A stretch of DNA of 64,000 nt from Ferruginibacter sp. (GTDB lineage: Bacteria; Bacteroidota; Bacteroidia; Chitinophagales; Chitinophagaceae). The notes beneath the pieces are model-generated. The model was not told the origin of the DNA, searched no databases, and worked only from the letters and a program-made list of their open reading frames with translations. The number at the start of each line of letters is the position of its first letter. Position 1 is the stretch's first letter. The position numbers and the translations under genes are program-made. Shown here piece after piece: positions 47,157-57,466 of this stretch. The DNA is taken from the NCBI GenBank assembly GCA_025963635.1, contig JAOQAK010000036.1:62001-126000 (forward strand), read 5' to 3'.

Positions 47157-47270
47157 ATGAGTAAACAAATACATCCGAATCAACTTTTCAATATTTCTGA
47201 ACCACGAATACTTTCCGCGGATCGCCGGACGACTTTTTCAGTGGCGATCATCCGGAACGTAGAACGATAA
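47157..47270 (+). CDS. Possible 37-residue ORF linking sensors 1 and 2
   Basis: Starts 1 base after the sensor 1 stop (TAA A ATG) and ends 4 bases before the sensor 2 ATG, filling the gap exactly. Encodes a polar peptide (starts MSKQIHPNQLFNISE, ends RNVER). No hydrophobic segment or known motif. It could keep ribosomes moving between the two genes, or be chance. Confidence 0.25.
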   Translation: MSKQIHPNQLFNISEPRILSADRRTTFSVAIIRNVER

Positions 47271-47274
47271 ATCA

Positions 47275-50200
47275 ATGGAGCAGTTTATCAAACATATAAA
47301 TCAAGGCACAAGAACCTGCTTCGTAAAACTTTTGCGATACCTGCTCTTATTCGGATGGGCGGTTTGCTGTTTTGCCCCTCTGGCGGCACAAAAAAATGTT
47401 AAGTTCACTCATCTTACCAACCTGGATGGACTATCGCAAAGTACCGTACAGGCCATCCTGAAAGATAAATATGGCTTTATGTGGTTTGGCACCCAGGACG
47501 GGTTGAACCGCTACGATGGATATAGCTTTAAAGTGTACAGACATCAGCCAAATGAATCCGGCAGTTTACCGAAAAGCCATATTACATCGCTATACGAGGA
47601 CAGGCAGGGCAACTTGTGGGTAGGCACTGCAAATGGTGGACTGAGTCTCTACGACAGAAAACTCGACCGGTTTGTTCGTTTTGGTCAAAATACCAGCGAA
47701 TCGCCATTAAGCCAACAAACCGTCACCGCAATTTACGAAGACCATCAACACAACTTTTGGGTAGGAACCTACTGGAAATTAAATCTTTTAGACAGGAAAA
47801 CAGGAACCATTACGCAGTTTGCAAACGACCCCGCAGACGCTGCCAGCATCAGCAATGATGGAATCACCGCCATGTATGAAGATAGTAAGAATAATTTGTG
47901 GGTCGGCACCACCAATGGCCTGAATGTGCTGGACCGAACAAGCAAAAAGTTCAAACACTATTATCATGATAACAATAACCCGGGAAGCTTATGTAATAAC
48001 AAGATACGAGCGATAAAAGAAGACAATTCGGGGCGGTTGTGGATTGGTACCATTGATGGCTTAAGCTTATTTAACCGGGCGAACGGATCTTTTATTTCGT
48101 ATCAAAAAAATGAAAATGACCCTGCGAGCATCAGTTCTAACCAGGTAACGACAATAGAAAATGCAGAGGATGGGAATATCTGGATAGCAACAAATGCCGC
48201 ATTGGACCTACTGAGCCCGCTAACAGGAAAGTTCACCCACTTTCAAAGCGATCCATATGAAGCAACTACATTAAACAGGAATGCGAACATTATGGCAATG
48301 CTGCGGGATAAAACAGGTATTCTTTGGGTAGGTACTTACCAGGGAGGCATTAATAAATACGATAAACATCTCAGCTATTTTGACGTAGTTAAAAACAACC
48401 CGGTCGATCTTAACAGTTTGAGCTTAAACATCGTTACATCTTTTGCTGAAAAACCAGGAGGAGATATATGGGTTGGTACCGGCGGGGGTGCATTGAACCT
48501 ATGGAAACCTGCTTCCAACGAGTTCACCCGTTATAATCCTGATCCTGCCAACGCTAATTCCCCGGCAAGCTGGCGAGTTTTATGTCTCGCTCAAAGCAAA
48601 AAAAACGATTACCTGTGGATCGGCATGTACGGAAAATGTGTTGATCGCTATGATCCAGAAAATAATACATTCAAGCACTATACAAAGGGAAATGCGGCCA
48701 CCCAATTAAACAATGATGCAGTGTATGCCTTGATGGAAGACCGCAAAGGAAATATCTGGATGGGTACCAACGGCGGCGGAGTAAATGTTTTAAATCCTGC
48801 AACGGGCATCATTACAAAATTTGTAGCTGATCCCAACAATCCGGGTGCTGTTGCCGGAAATTATGTACGTTCTTTTTATGAAGACAAAAACGGAAATACA
48901 TGGATTGGCACTACATCGGGCCTCAGTGTATATAACCCACACACTTGCAGTTTTACCCGTTACGATCAAAACAATACAGCATTGGAGAGTGATGTGATCT
49001 TTTCAATCAGTGAAGACCATAGTGGAAATATTTGGATTGGCACATTAGGTGGAGGACTCGCCAAACTGAATCCACAAACAGGCAAAATAGTCATCTATAC
49101 TACCAGCAATGGATTACCTGACAATACGATCAACGCGATAGTGGAAGATGAGAAGGGGAGTTTGTGGTTAAGTACCAACAATGGCATCAGCCATTTTGAC
49201 CTCGTAAGGGAACGATTCAAAAACAGTACACTGCAAAATGGTATTCAAAGTTTTGAATTTTCGCAGGGTGCCGGACTTAAAACCAGTACAGGCGAAATCT
49301 TAATGGGAGGTGTAAACGGCTTCAATGTAATCCGTCGGGACCATCTCATTGAAAACAGGAATATTCCAGAAGCAGTCATCACCGGCTTTAAGTTATTCAA
49401 CAAGCCGGTAGTGATTGGAGCTACCGGTTCCCCCTTGCAACAGGATATCACCCAAACCAGGGCGATAACCTTATCTTACCGGCAATCGGTAATTACCTTT
49501 GAATTCGCCGCACTTGGATTCACAGCTTCTGAAATGAACCAGTATGCATTTATGCTGGAAGGTTTCGATAAGAAATGGAACTATGTTGGCGATCAGCGCA
49601 CTGCTACTTATACTAATCTTGATCCCGGCACCTATACATTCAGCGTAAAATGCAGTAACAATGATGGTATTTGGAATGAAACGGGCACATCCATTCAACT
49701 AACCGTCACCCCGCCGTTTTGGCTAACCTGGTGGTTCATAGCTGTGATGGTATTAATAGGTATTGGAGGTATTATTGGCTTTTACAAATTCCGCGTGCAT
49801 GCAATAAAAAAGCAACGGCATTTGCTGGAACTAACGGTCGGCGAGCAAACCCTTCAACTGCTTCACTCAAACAAAGAAGAAAGGAAAGCCCGGCTGGAAG
49901 CGGAGCTGGCCCGGGCAGAATCCGAAATGGCCAAGCATGATGCATGGCATATCAATGAACAACTGCAAATAAAGAATAAGGAACTGGAGCAATTTGCCTA
50001 CGTTGCCTCCCATGATCTGCAGGAACCACTCAGTACTACCGCCGGGTTTGCCCATTTACTGCAGCAGCAATACGCCGGAAAAATAGACGAAAGAGCCGAT
50101 AAATATCTCGCCTTTATTTCTGACGCCTCCGCCAGGATGAAAGTGTTCATAAAAGACCTGCTCGATTTTTCAAGAATAGGTTCGAAGGCCGAATTAAAAA

Positions 50201-50703
50201 CAATTGACTGTAATTGGCTTGTTGAAGTGCTGTTGCAAGACATCAAGGTAACCATTGAAGAAGCAAAAGCCAACATCCGGGTTACCCACTTGCCGGTCAT
50301 CAAAGGTAATCCCACGGAAGTAAGACAGCTGTTTCAAAACCTGCTATTTAACGCCCTAAAATTTCATAAGAAAGATATTGCTCCTGTAATAAGCATTTCT
50401 GCTCAAAAAAAATGTGGCACATGGCAATTTGCAGTTACTGATAATGGTATCGGGATAGAAGAACAATACAGCGAAAGGATCTTCATCATTTTTCAAAGAT
50501 TGCACACCAGGAGAGAATATACAGGATCGGGCATTGGCTTATCCCACTGCAAAAAAATTGTAGAATTACATCGGGGCAAGATATGGGTGGAATCTATTCC
50601 GGGCAAAGGAAGCACCTTTTATTTTTCGCTTCCTGCCGACAGCACGGCTACTGAATTACCGCCCGATGGACAGCGTATGCAGGTCAGTAAGGGTAACAAT
50701 TGA
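47275..50703 (+). CDS. Two-component sensor histidine kinase with periplasmic propeller (sensor 2)
   Basis: Paralogue of sensor 1, 1142 residues. The N-terminus has a longer cytoplasmic stretch before the signal-anchor-like leader (LLRYLLLFGWAVCCFAPLAAQ at about 20-40). About 13 Reg_prop blades follow (MWFGTQDGLNRYDGY first), then the Y_Y_Y domain (QYAFMLEGFDKKWNYVGDQ), membrane helix (about 823-843), coiled coil, HisKA with H913 in ASHDLQEPLSTT (Ser replaces the Arg found in its neighbours) and HATPase_c (SGIGLSHCKKIVEL). It carries a C-terminal 20-residue extension (ELPPDGQRMQVSKGNN). Again no receiver or DNA-binding domain. Probably co-transcribed with sensors 1 and 3. Confidence 0.93.
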   Translation: MEQFIKHINQGTRTCFVKLLRYLLLFGWAVCCFAPLAAQKNVKFTHLTNLDGLSQSTVQAILKDKYGFMWFGTQDGLNRYDGYSFKVYRHQPNESGSLPKSHITSLYEDRQGNLWVGTANGGLSLYDRKLDRFVRFGQNTSESPLSQQTVTAIYEDHQHNFWVGTYWKLNLLDRKTGTITQFANDPADAASISNDGITAMYEDSKNNLWVGTTNGLNVLDRTSKKFKHYYHDNNNPGSLCNNKIRAIKEDNSGRLWIGTIDGLSLFNRANGSFISYQKNENDPASISSNQVTTIENAEDGNIWIATNAALDLLSPLTGKFTHFQSDPYEATTLNRNANIMAMLRDKTGILWVGTYQGGINKYDKHLSYFDVVKNNPVDLNSLSLNIVTSFAEKPGGDIWVGTGGGALNLWKPASNEFTRYNPDPANANSPASWRVLCLAQSKKNDYLWIGMYGKCVDRYDPENNTFKHYTKGNAATQLNNDAVYALMEDRKGNIWMGTNGGGVNVLNPATGIITKFVADPNNPGAVAGNYVRSFYEDKNGNTWIGTTSGLSVYNPHTCSFTRYDQNNTALESDVIFSISEDHSGNIWIGTLGGGLAKLNPQTGKIVIYTTSNGLPDNTINAIVEDEKGSLWLSTNNGISHFDLVRERFKNSTLQNGIQSFEFSQGAGLKTSTGEILMGGVNGFNVIRRDHLIENRNIPEAVITGFKLFNKPVVIGATGSPLQQDITQTRAITLSYRQSVITFEFAALGFTASEMNQYAFMLEGFDKKWNYVGDQRTATYTNLDPGTYTFSVKCSNNDGIWNETGTSIQLTVTPPFWLTWWFIAVMVLIGIGGIIGFYKFRVHAIKKQRHLLELTVGEQTLQLLHSNKEERKARLEAELARAESEMAKHDAWHINEQLQIKNKELEQFAYVASHDLQEPLSTTAGFAHLLQQQYAGKIDERADKYLAFISDASARMKVFIKDLLDFSRIGSKAELKTIDCNWLVEVLLQDIKVTIEEAKANIRVTHLPVIKGNPTEVRQLFQNLLFNALKFHKKDIAPVISISAQKKCGTWQFAVTDNGIGIEEQYSERIFIIFQRLHTRREYTGSGIGLSHCKKIVELHRGKIWVESIPGKGSTFYFSLPADSTATELPPDGQRMQVSKGNN

Positions 50704-50772
50704 TTTAGATAAAATCTGGTTGAATAAACCAACCCCACATAAAATCAAAATGAATACTAAAGTAAAAACAAC

Positions 50773-53700
50773 ATGAAACGGCTGCATTTAGTTTGGGTCT
50801 TCCTGCTGCCGGTATTTTATCTCTCGTCCTATGCCCAGGGAGGTAACCCAAAATTTACTCATTTAACCACGGCTGACGGCCTTTCACAAAGTTCGGTCTT
50901 CGCCATTTTGAAAGACTACAAGGGCTTTATGTGGTTCGGTACCGATGAGGGCCTGAATAAATTTGACGGTTATAAGTTTACCGTTTATAAACATGATCCT
51001 GAAAAAAGGGGCAGCATCATCCATAATACCGTACATGGTTTGCTGGAGGATGATTCAAAAAATTTATGGGTGGTATCAGCAGATGGTGTAGATAGGTTTG
51101 ATAGAATAAACGAAAATTTTAAGCATTATACGTGCAATGAAAAGGTGATATTCAGAAACATTTTCCAGGACAGCAAAAAGCGATTTTGGCTCACAAGCAA
51201 TGGTGGTTTTTGTTTGTTTGATGCCGCAAAAAGCACTTTTCAATTCTTTAAAAATAATGCCCATGACTCCAATAGTCTAAGGCAAAATTATGTGTACCAA
51301 ATCGCGGAAGACAATAACGGTGACCTTTTGATTGCTACGAGGTACGGCTTAACCCGTTTTAACCCGGAAACAAAAAAGAGTGAGTACTACGTAAACGACC
51401 CGGCAAATCGCAAAAGTATCGGTGCGGGGTATATAAAAGCGGTTTACAAAGACGGGAAGGGAAATATATGGATAGGAACACAGGGCAGTGGGGTTTCTCT
51501 TTACAACCGCACAGACAATTCTTTCATCAATTACAGGCACGATCCCGAAAACAAAAATAGTGTTGCCCTGGATGATATTTTATCTTTTACAGAAGCGCCG
51601 GGCGGTATACTCTGGATTGGTACCGAAAATGGCGGCATCAGCGCGTTTGATTATTCGAAAAATCATTTCGATACTTACGAAAATAATGAGAATGATCCTT
51701 CCAGTGTTTCAGGCAATTCTGTGTACAGTTTATACAAAGATAATAATGGTAATATATGGGTGGGCACCTGGTCGGGTGGAATAAACTTTCATGCGTTTTT
51801 TGCGGATAAATTTTCATTGTACAGGAAAATCCCCGGCAACCCGAATAGCCTTACCAATAATATCGTGCTTGCAGTAAGCAACGGCCCAAAAAATGATATC
51901 TGGATCGGCACTGATGGTGGTGGATTAAGCCGTTTCAACCCCGTAACCCACCAGTTTACCAATTATAAAAATGAAAAAAATAATAAAAACAGCATCCGGA
52001 ATAATTATGTGCTTTCCATCTCCGACTATTTACCCGACGTATTAGCACTTGGATTTCATAGGGGAGGGATGGATTATTTTGATGTAAATAAGAATGTATT
52101 CATCCATCACGCGCTCACAGAACTCAATTTTAACAGGCTCGCTTCTCCTACCATAAACATTGTATTTTACGACCGGCAGCAGCAACAATGGGTTGGATGT
52201 ATAGACAATGGCGGCGTACACCAGTTTGATGAAAAAAGCCATACCCTTACCAATTTTTATGGCGAAAGAAAAAAAGACACTGTGTTCAAAGACAGGAGCA
52301 TATTTGTGATGTATGAAACGATCGGACGGCAGTTGTGGCTGGGCAGTGACAAAGGATTGGATGCTTATGACCAGGTCACAAAAATATCAGCCCATTACCA
52401 AAATGAACCCGGGAACAAAAATAGCCTGGTGAATAACACTGTGTATTCAATAAAGGAAGATCCCATAGGAAATTTATGGATAGGAACTTCTGCAGGGTTG
52501 AGCTACTTCGATAAAACAACCGGATCATTTACTTCATACACCGAAAAAGACGGCCTGCCGAATAACACCATCTGGAGTATCCAGCAAGACCGGCATGGGA
52601 ACCTCTGGATCAGCACCAACAGCGGCATTTCGAGGTTTAATCCAACAACCCGTACGTTCAAAAATTTTACTATCAGCGATGGCCTTCAAAACAATGCCTT
52701 CAAAGCAAAGGCTTCGTGCCAGTCTGCCGACGGGCAAATGTTTTTTGGCGGGGTAAACGGCTTCAATACTTTTTACCCGGACAGCATCAGGTACAACGAC
52801 TTTGTACCACCCGTTTATTTAACAGATTTCCAGTTATTTAACAAACCTGTTGGCATTGGTGGACAATCGCCGCTGCAACAATCAATTGATGAAGTAAAGG
52901 AGATCACGCTGGCATATCACTCAGTATTTACCCTGGAGTTCGCGGCACTCAACTTTACCCACCCCGAACAAAACCAGTACGCTTACCAATTGGAAGGTTT
53001 TGATAAAGAATGGAATTATGTGGGTGATAAACGCACAGCCACCTATACCAATCTCAATCCCGGAACTTACCGGTTTAAGGTAAAAGCCAGTAATAACGAT
53101 GGCGTTTGGAACGAAACCGGCACCACAGTTAAAATTATAATTACGCCCCCTTTCTGGCTTACCTGGTGGTTTATATTGATCGCTGCGTTGCTTTTTATCA
53201 GCAGCGGGATTGGGTTTTACTTGTTTCGTATTAACATCGTAAAAAAACAGAAACTACTGCTCGAGCAAAAGGTACACGAGCAAACCCTGCAACTTGTTCA
53301 TTCCAACGAAAAAGAAATAAAAGCCCGGCTCGAGGCAGAACTGGCCCGTTCCGAATCAGAAACCGCCCGCCAACAAACATGGATTGCAAACGATGAACTA
53401 AGAATAAAAAATAAGGAGCTAGAGCAATTTGCCTATGTAGCGTCTCATGATCTGCAGGAACCGCTTCGCACTACGGCGGGTTTTGCAGAGCTGTTATTAC
53501 AACAATACAAGGGCAAGATTGATGCAAAGGCAGACAAATACCTGGGCTTTATTTACGATGCCTCAATAAGGATGAAAGTGCTGATAACCGACCTGCTCGA
53601 TTTTTCTAAGCTTGGGGCCGAAGCACAATTTAAACAAATCAATTGCAACCAATTGCTAAAGAGTATGCTCGAAGATATTATGGCAGCAGTATCCGAAGGC

Positions 53701-54075
53701 GGTGCCGATATTCAATATACAGACCTGCCACAGATCAATGGCTCCCCAACGGAAATTAAACTGCTCTTTCAAAACCTGGTGATCAATGCAATCAAATTCC
53801 GCCGCAAGAATATTGTACCGCAAATAAAAATTGCCGCCCGGCAAACCGATGGTTACTGGGAATTTTCCGTCAGTGACAATGGCATTGGCATTGAGCCACA
53901 AAACAAAGAAAGGATCTTTGAGATATTTCAGCGTTTGAATACAAGAAAGGAATATGAAGGTTCAGGAATTGGCCTGTCGCACTGCAAAAAAATCGTGGAG
54001 CTCCATAAAGGAAACATATGGGTTGTATCCACCCCTGGCGAAGGAAGCACTTTTTACTTTACCTTGCCACAGTAA
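50773..54075 (+). CDS. Two-component sensor histidine kinase with periplasmic propeller (sensor 3)
   Basis: Third paralogue, 1100 residues, 69 bases after sensor 2. Signal peptide 1-22 (ending SSYAQG). The propeller has about 13 blades, several degenerate (LWVVSADGVDRFD, FWLTSNGGFCLFD), so ligand contacts may differ from sensors 1 and 2. Then Y_Y_Y (QYAYQLEGFDKEWNYVGDK), membrane helix (about 802-818), coiled coil, HisKA with H892 in ASHDLQEPLRTT, and HATPase_c (SDNGIGIEPQNKERIFEIF). It is followed 61 bases later by a single-domain response regulator, the likely phosphate acceptor for all three sensors (inference). Confidence 0.93.
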   Translation: MKRLHLVWVFLLPVFYLSSYAQGGNPKFTHLTTADGLSQSSVFAILKDYKGFMWFGTDEGLNKFDGYKFTVYKHDPEKRGSIIHNTVHGLLEDDSKNLWVVSADGVDRFDRINENFKHYTCNEKVIFRNIFQDSKKRFWLTSNGGFCLFDAAKSTFQFFKNNAHDSNSLRQNYVYQIAEDNNGDLLIATRYGLTRFNPETKKSEYYVNDPANRKSIGAGYIKAVYKDGKGNIWIGTQGSGVSLYNRTDNSFINYRHDPENKNSVALDDILSFTEAPGGILWIGTENGGISAFDYSKNHFDTYENNENDPSSVSGNSVYSLYKDNNGNIWVGTWSGGINFHAFFADKFSLYRKIPGNPNSLTNNIVLAVSNGPKNDIWIGTDGGGLSRFNPVTHQFTNYKNEKNNKNSIRNNYVLSISDYLPDVLALGFHRGGMDYFDVNKNVFIHHALTELNFNRLASPTINIVFYDRQQQQWVGCIDNGGVHQFDEKSHTLTNFYGERKKDTVFKDRSIFVMYETIGRQLWLGSDKGLDAYDQVTKISAHYQNEPGNKNSLVNNTVYSIKEDPIGNLWIGTSAGLSYFDKTTGSFTSYTEKDGLPNNTIWSIQQDRHGNLWISTNSGISRFNPTTRTFKNFTISDGLQNNAFKAKASCQSADGQMFFGGVNGFNTFYPDSIRYNDFVPPVYLTDFQLFNKPVGIGGQSPLQQSIDEVKEITLAYHSVFTLEFAALNFTHPEQNQYAYQLEGFDKEWNYVGDKRTATYTNLNPGTYRFKVKASNNDGVWNETGTTVKIIITPPFWLTWWFILIAALLFISSGIGFYLFRINIVKKQKLLLEQKVHEQTLQLVHSNEKEIKARLEAELARSESETARQQTWIANDELRIKNKELEQFAYVASHDLQEPLRTTAGFAELLLQQYKGKIDAKADKYLGFIYDASIRMKVLITDLLDFSKLGAEAQFKQINCNQLLKSMLEDIMAAVSEGGADIQYTDLPQINGSPTEIKLLFQNLVINAIKFRRKNIVPQIKIAARQTDGYWEFSVSDNGIGIEPQNKERIFEIFQRLNTRKEYEGSGIGLSHCKKIVELHKGNIWVVSTPGEGSTFYFTLPQ

Positions 54076-54136
54076 GCATACCCATGAATCAAATATTCTT
54101 TAACGCTGCAGGCGATCGAAAAACAAAACACAATTT

Positions 54137-54574
54137 ATGAAGCATAAATTAAACTGTATCCTGCTGATCGATGATGATGAGCCCACGAATTTTATCAGCA
54201 ACATGCTGTTGGAAGATGCCGGATGCTCCAATCATATACAAATAGAGGAGAGCGGAAAAGGTGCTTTGGACTACCTTGAACAAACCGCCCTTACCGGCCG
54301 TAACGGCAATGTCTTGCCTTTCCCGGAACTGATATTTTTGGATATCAATATGCCGGCAATGAATGGCTGGGAATTCCTTGAAAAGTACAGTCAATCAATA
54401 CTACCCCAGCAACATCCCGAGGTGATCATAATTATGCTAACGACCTCTATCAACCCCGATGATAAATTACGGGCAGACTGCATTCCGCTGGTTGCCGGCT
54501 TTGCAAATAAACCCCTGACCGACACTTTGATACAGGCTATTATGAACAAGTATTTTGTTACACACCAGGTTTAG
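54137..54574 (+). CDS. Single-domain response regulator (CheY-like) 1
   Basis: Receiver domain only, 145 residues. Key residues visible: acidic pocket IDDDEPTNF, phospho-acceptor Asp in IFLDINMPAMNGWEF, Thr in IMLTTSI, and Lys in FANKPLT. There is no effector domain, so output must be by protein interaction or onward phosphotransfer. It belongs to the Bacteroidota group of stand-alone receivers starting IDDDxxTNF that usually accompany multi-PAS kinases. It lies between sensor 3 and the PAS kinase (gaps 61 and 66 bases), so it is probably in the same transcript. About half identical to the second regulator at 57463. Confidence 0.92.
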   Translation: MKHKLNCILLIDDDEPTNFISNMLLEDAGCSNHIQIEESGKGALDYLEQTALTGRNGNVLPFPELIFLDINMPAMNGWEFLEKYSQSILPQQHPEVIIIMLTTSINPDDKLRADCIPLVAGFANKPLTDTLIQAIMNKYFVTHQV

Positions 54575-54640
54575 TGTACAATACAGCACTAAAAAACCGA
54601 TTACCTCCGTTATATAAAAAACAGGTCAGCGTTCAACAAT

Positions 54641-57466
54641 ATGTTTAACACATCATTTACCGGCCAGGTACAAACCCATTTTGGCAACCCCGCAATCATC
54701 CCCCCCGATCTGACTGCATTTTTCAATGCAGTCAGTGAGTCGTACAATGGCTATGAAGAAAAAATCAAAACACTTGAAAATGCTGTTTTGGAAGGCAATA
54801 AAGCCTTGCAGGCACTAAACGAAAGATTGTTAAAGGAAACCGCAGATCTTAAAAATGTACACAATGAGCTCAGCAGGATATTTAACCAGGTAAACGAAGG
54901 CTTCTTTTCCCGCGACATGATTGCCGACAAATACATCCACATGTCTGTTGGCTGCGAAAAAACTTATGGCTACAGCATCGATGAATTTTATAACAATAAC
55001 CTGCTTTGGCTGCAGGTGATTCACCCCGATGATCTTTATGTGATAGAGAAAGAAAGTGAACAACTGCAGCAGGGAGTTCAAACCCTGAGCGCTTACCGCA
55101 TTGTTCATAAAGACCAGTCCATCCGCTGGATCGAGGTAAAAGCAATTCCTGAAGTCATTGGTGGCCGCCTTGTAAAAGTGGAGGGGATAGTTACGGATAT
55201 AACGGCAAGAAAGGTGGCGGAGATACTATTGCTTGACAGCGAAGCAAAGTACCGGTCCTTCTTTGAAAACAATCTCGATGGTGTGCTGCTGAGCAAACCT
55301 GATGGCGCCATAGAAGAAGCCAATCCGGCTGCCTGCGAAATATACAGGGCTACCCAGGAAGAAATCTGCTCCTTTACCCGGGAAGAGCTCTTAAATCATG
55401 GAGATCACCAACTGTTAGCACTGCTTGAAGAAAGGAACCGGGTTGGAAAGGTAAAAGGAGAAGTAAATTTCAAACGCCGTGATGGCACTACGTTTGCAGC
55501 CGAAATTGCGTCCAGTATATTTAAAGATGCCAACGGTAAAGAGCGCACCTGCATTATCCTGCGGGATATCACAAATAGAAAAAGGGCCGAAGCTGCGTTA
55601 TTAATGAGTGAACGTAAACTCGATCTCATTTACAATACGGTTGCCGACAGCATATTCATGGTAAATACCGAAGCCGGAGATCGTTTCAGGTTTGTCTCTG
55701 TAAACTCCTGCTTTCTAAAATCAACCGGTTTACAAAGGGAAAATGTGATAGGCAAATTTATTGAGGAAGTGATCCCTTCACCTTCACTGGAATTGGCGCT
55801 GGATAAGTATGCCCTGTCCATTCATCTGCAACAATCAGTAACCTGGGAAGAACAAACTTCCTACCCGTCCGGTATAAAGATTGGTATTGTAACGATCAAT
55901 CCTGTTTTGGATGAAAACGGCAATTGTATCAGCATCATTGGTTCTGTGCATGATATTACCGAACGGAAAAAAGGCGAAAGAAGGATTGCCGATAGCGAAA
56001 GGAGATACCGTGCCATATTTGAGCAAAACCTTGCGGGCATTATTCAAACCAAACCGGCTGGTGAAGTGATCACCTGCAACCAGGCTTGCGCAGACATGTT
56101 GGGATTTACTTCGCCTGCTGAACTGCTGCATTGCAACGCCAACGACTTTTATTTTTCGGTTTCTGAACGAAACAAGTTTATTTCCCTTTTAAAAGAGCAA
56201 AAAAAGCTATACAACTATGAAGGAATTTTAAAACACCGTACCGGTAAGCCGCTTCATATTATTGAAAACATTTCCCTTTTTGAAGATCCTGTAACGGGTG
56301 AAGAAATATGCGACGGTATGATGATTGATATCACGGAACGAAAAAAGGCGGAATCGATGCTGAAGGAAAGTGAAGAGCGATACCGGCAGATCGTGGAAAC
56401 AACGCAGGAGGGAATCTGGATGCTGAACAGTGACCTTCTTACCGTTTTCGTAAATAAAAAATTATGCGAACTAATTGGATATTCAGCCGCGGAAATGCTT
56501 GGCAAGCCTGCTACATTTTTTATGGGAGAGGAAGGCAGGAAGATTGCCGAAGTTGCGTTGTCAAGAAGACGGGGCGGATTCTCCGACAATTTTGACATCC
56601 CTTACACCACAAAAAGCGGGAGCACTATCTGGACTAACCTTTCCGCCTCGCCAATTCTAAATGGTGAAGGTGAGGTTACCGGGGCACTTGCAATGGTTAC
56701 GGACATCACCAAACGTAAGATGGACCAAGAACTGATCAGAATTTCCGGGGAAAATCTCGATCTTACTAATAGAGAGTTGAAGAGAAAGAATACGGAACTG
56801 CAGCAATTTGCCTATGTGGCATCGCACGATCTGCAGGAACCACTTCGCACCATGGCTAGCTTTGTACAATTGCTGAAACAGCAATACGAGGGAAAACTGG
56901 ATGGGAAAGCGGATAAATACCTGAATTTCATAAGCGATTCATCTAACCGGATGAAGGTACTCATCAACGACCTGCTGGACTATTCCAGGATTGGCAGCAA
57001 AAACGAAATGGAGATTGTCGACTGCAATAAAATACTGCAGGTGGTGATTGCCGATCTGCATACCGCTATCACCGATTCTTCCGCGGAAATTAACTGGAAA
57101 CCATTGCCTGTAATAAAAGGATACCCTACCGAAATAAAACAATTATTTCAAAATCTCGTTATCAATGCAATAAAGTTCCGGAAGAAAGCGACCATTCCCC
57201 GGATAAACATTTCTGCGGAAAGGAATGATGATCGCTGGACATTCGCATTTTCGGATAATGGCATTGGTATCGACAAGAGTCACAGCGAACGGATTTTTAT
57301 TATTTTTCAGCGTTTGCATACCCGTTCCGAATACCAGGGTTCAGGAATAGGCTTGTCGCACTGTAAAAAAATTGTGGAATTGCACCATGGTAAAATTTGG
57401 GTGGATTCTGTTAAAGGAGAAGGAAGTACATTTTATTTTACGATACCAGGAAAAAATATCCTATGA
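54641..57466 (+). CDS. Multi-PAS sensor histidine kinase
   Basis: Soluble-looking kinase of 941 residues with no signal peptide or membrane helix. Residues 30-75 form a coiled coil; then about five PAS/PAC modules (about 80-195, 200-315, 325-440, 448-560, 565-680), recognised by repeated DITxRKxAE endings (VTDITARKVAE, DITNRKRAE, DITERKKGE, DITERKKAE, DITKRKMDQ). Then HisKA with H729 in ASHDLQEPLRTM and HATPase_c (SDNGIGIDKSHSERIFIIF). Its kinase core is strikingly close to that of the three propeller sensors upstream, suggesting the propellers acquired this core by fusion or vice versa. It senses cytoplasmic or small-molecule cues. It overlaps the next regulator by 4 bases (ATGA), implying translational coupling. 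Confidence 0.93.
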   Translation: MFNTSFTGQVQTHFGNPAIIPPDLTAFFNAVSESYNGYEEKIKTLENAVLEGNKALQALNERLLKETADLKNVHNELSRIFNQVNEGFFSRDMIADKYIHMSVGCEKTYGYSIDEFYNNNLLWLQVIHPDDLYVIEKESEQLQQGVQTLSAYRIVHKDQSIRWIEVKAIPEVIGGRLVKVEGIVTDITARKVAEILLLDSEAKYRSFFENNLDGVLLSKPDGAIEEANPAACEIYRATQEEICSFTREELLNHGDHQLLALLEERNRVGKVKGEVNFKRRDGTTFAAEIASSIFKDANGKERTCIILRDITNRKRAEAALLMSERKLDLIYNTVADSIFMVNTEAGDRFRFVSVNSCFLKSTGLQRENVIGKFIEEVIPSPSLELALDKYALSIHLQQSVTWEEQTSYPSGIKIGIVTINPVLDENGNCISIIGSVHDITERKKGERRIADSERRYRAIFEQNLAGIIQTKPAGEVITCNQACADMLGFTSPAELLHCNANDFYFSVSERNKFISLLKEQKKLYNYEGILKHRTGKPLHIIENISLFEDPVTGEEICDGMMIDITERKKAESMLKESEERYRQIVETTQEGIWMLNSDLLTVFVNKKLCELIGYSAAEMLGKPATFFMGEEGRKIAEVALSRRRGGFSDNFDIPYTTKSGSTIWTNLSASPILNGEGEVTGALAMVTDITKRKMDQELIRISGENLDLTNRELKRKNTELQQFAYVASHDLQEPLRTMASFVQLLKQQYEGKLDGKADKYLNFISDSSNRMKVLINDLLDYSRIGSKNEMEIVDCNKILQVVIADLHTAITDSSAEINWKPLPVIKGYPTEIKQLFQNLVINAIKFRKKATIPRINISAERNDDRWTFAFSDNGIGIDKSHSERIFIIFQRLHTRSEYQGSGIGLSHCKKIVELHHGKIWVDSVKGEGSTFYFTIPGKNIL

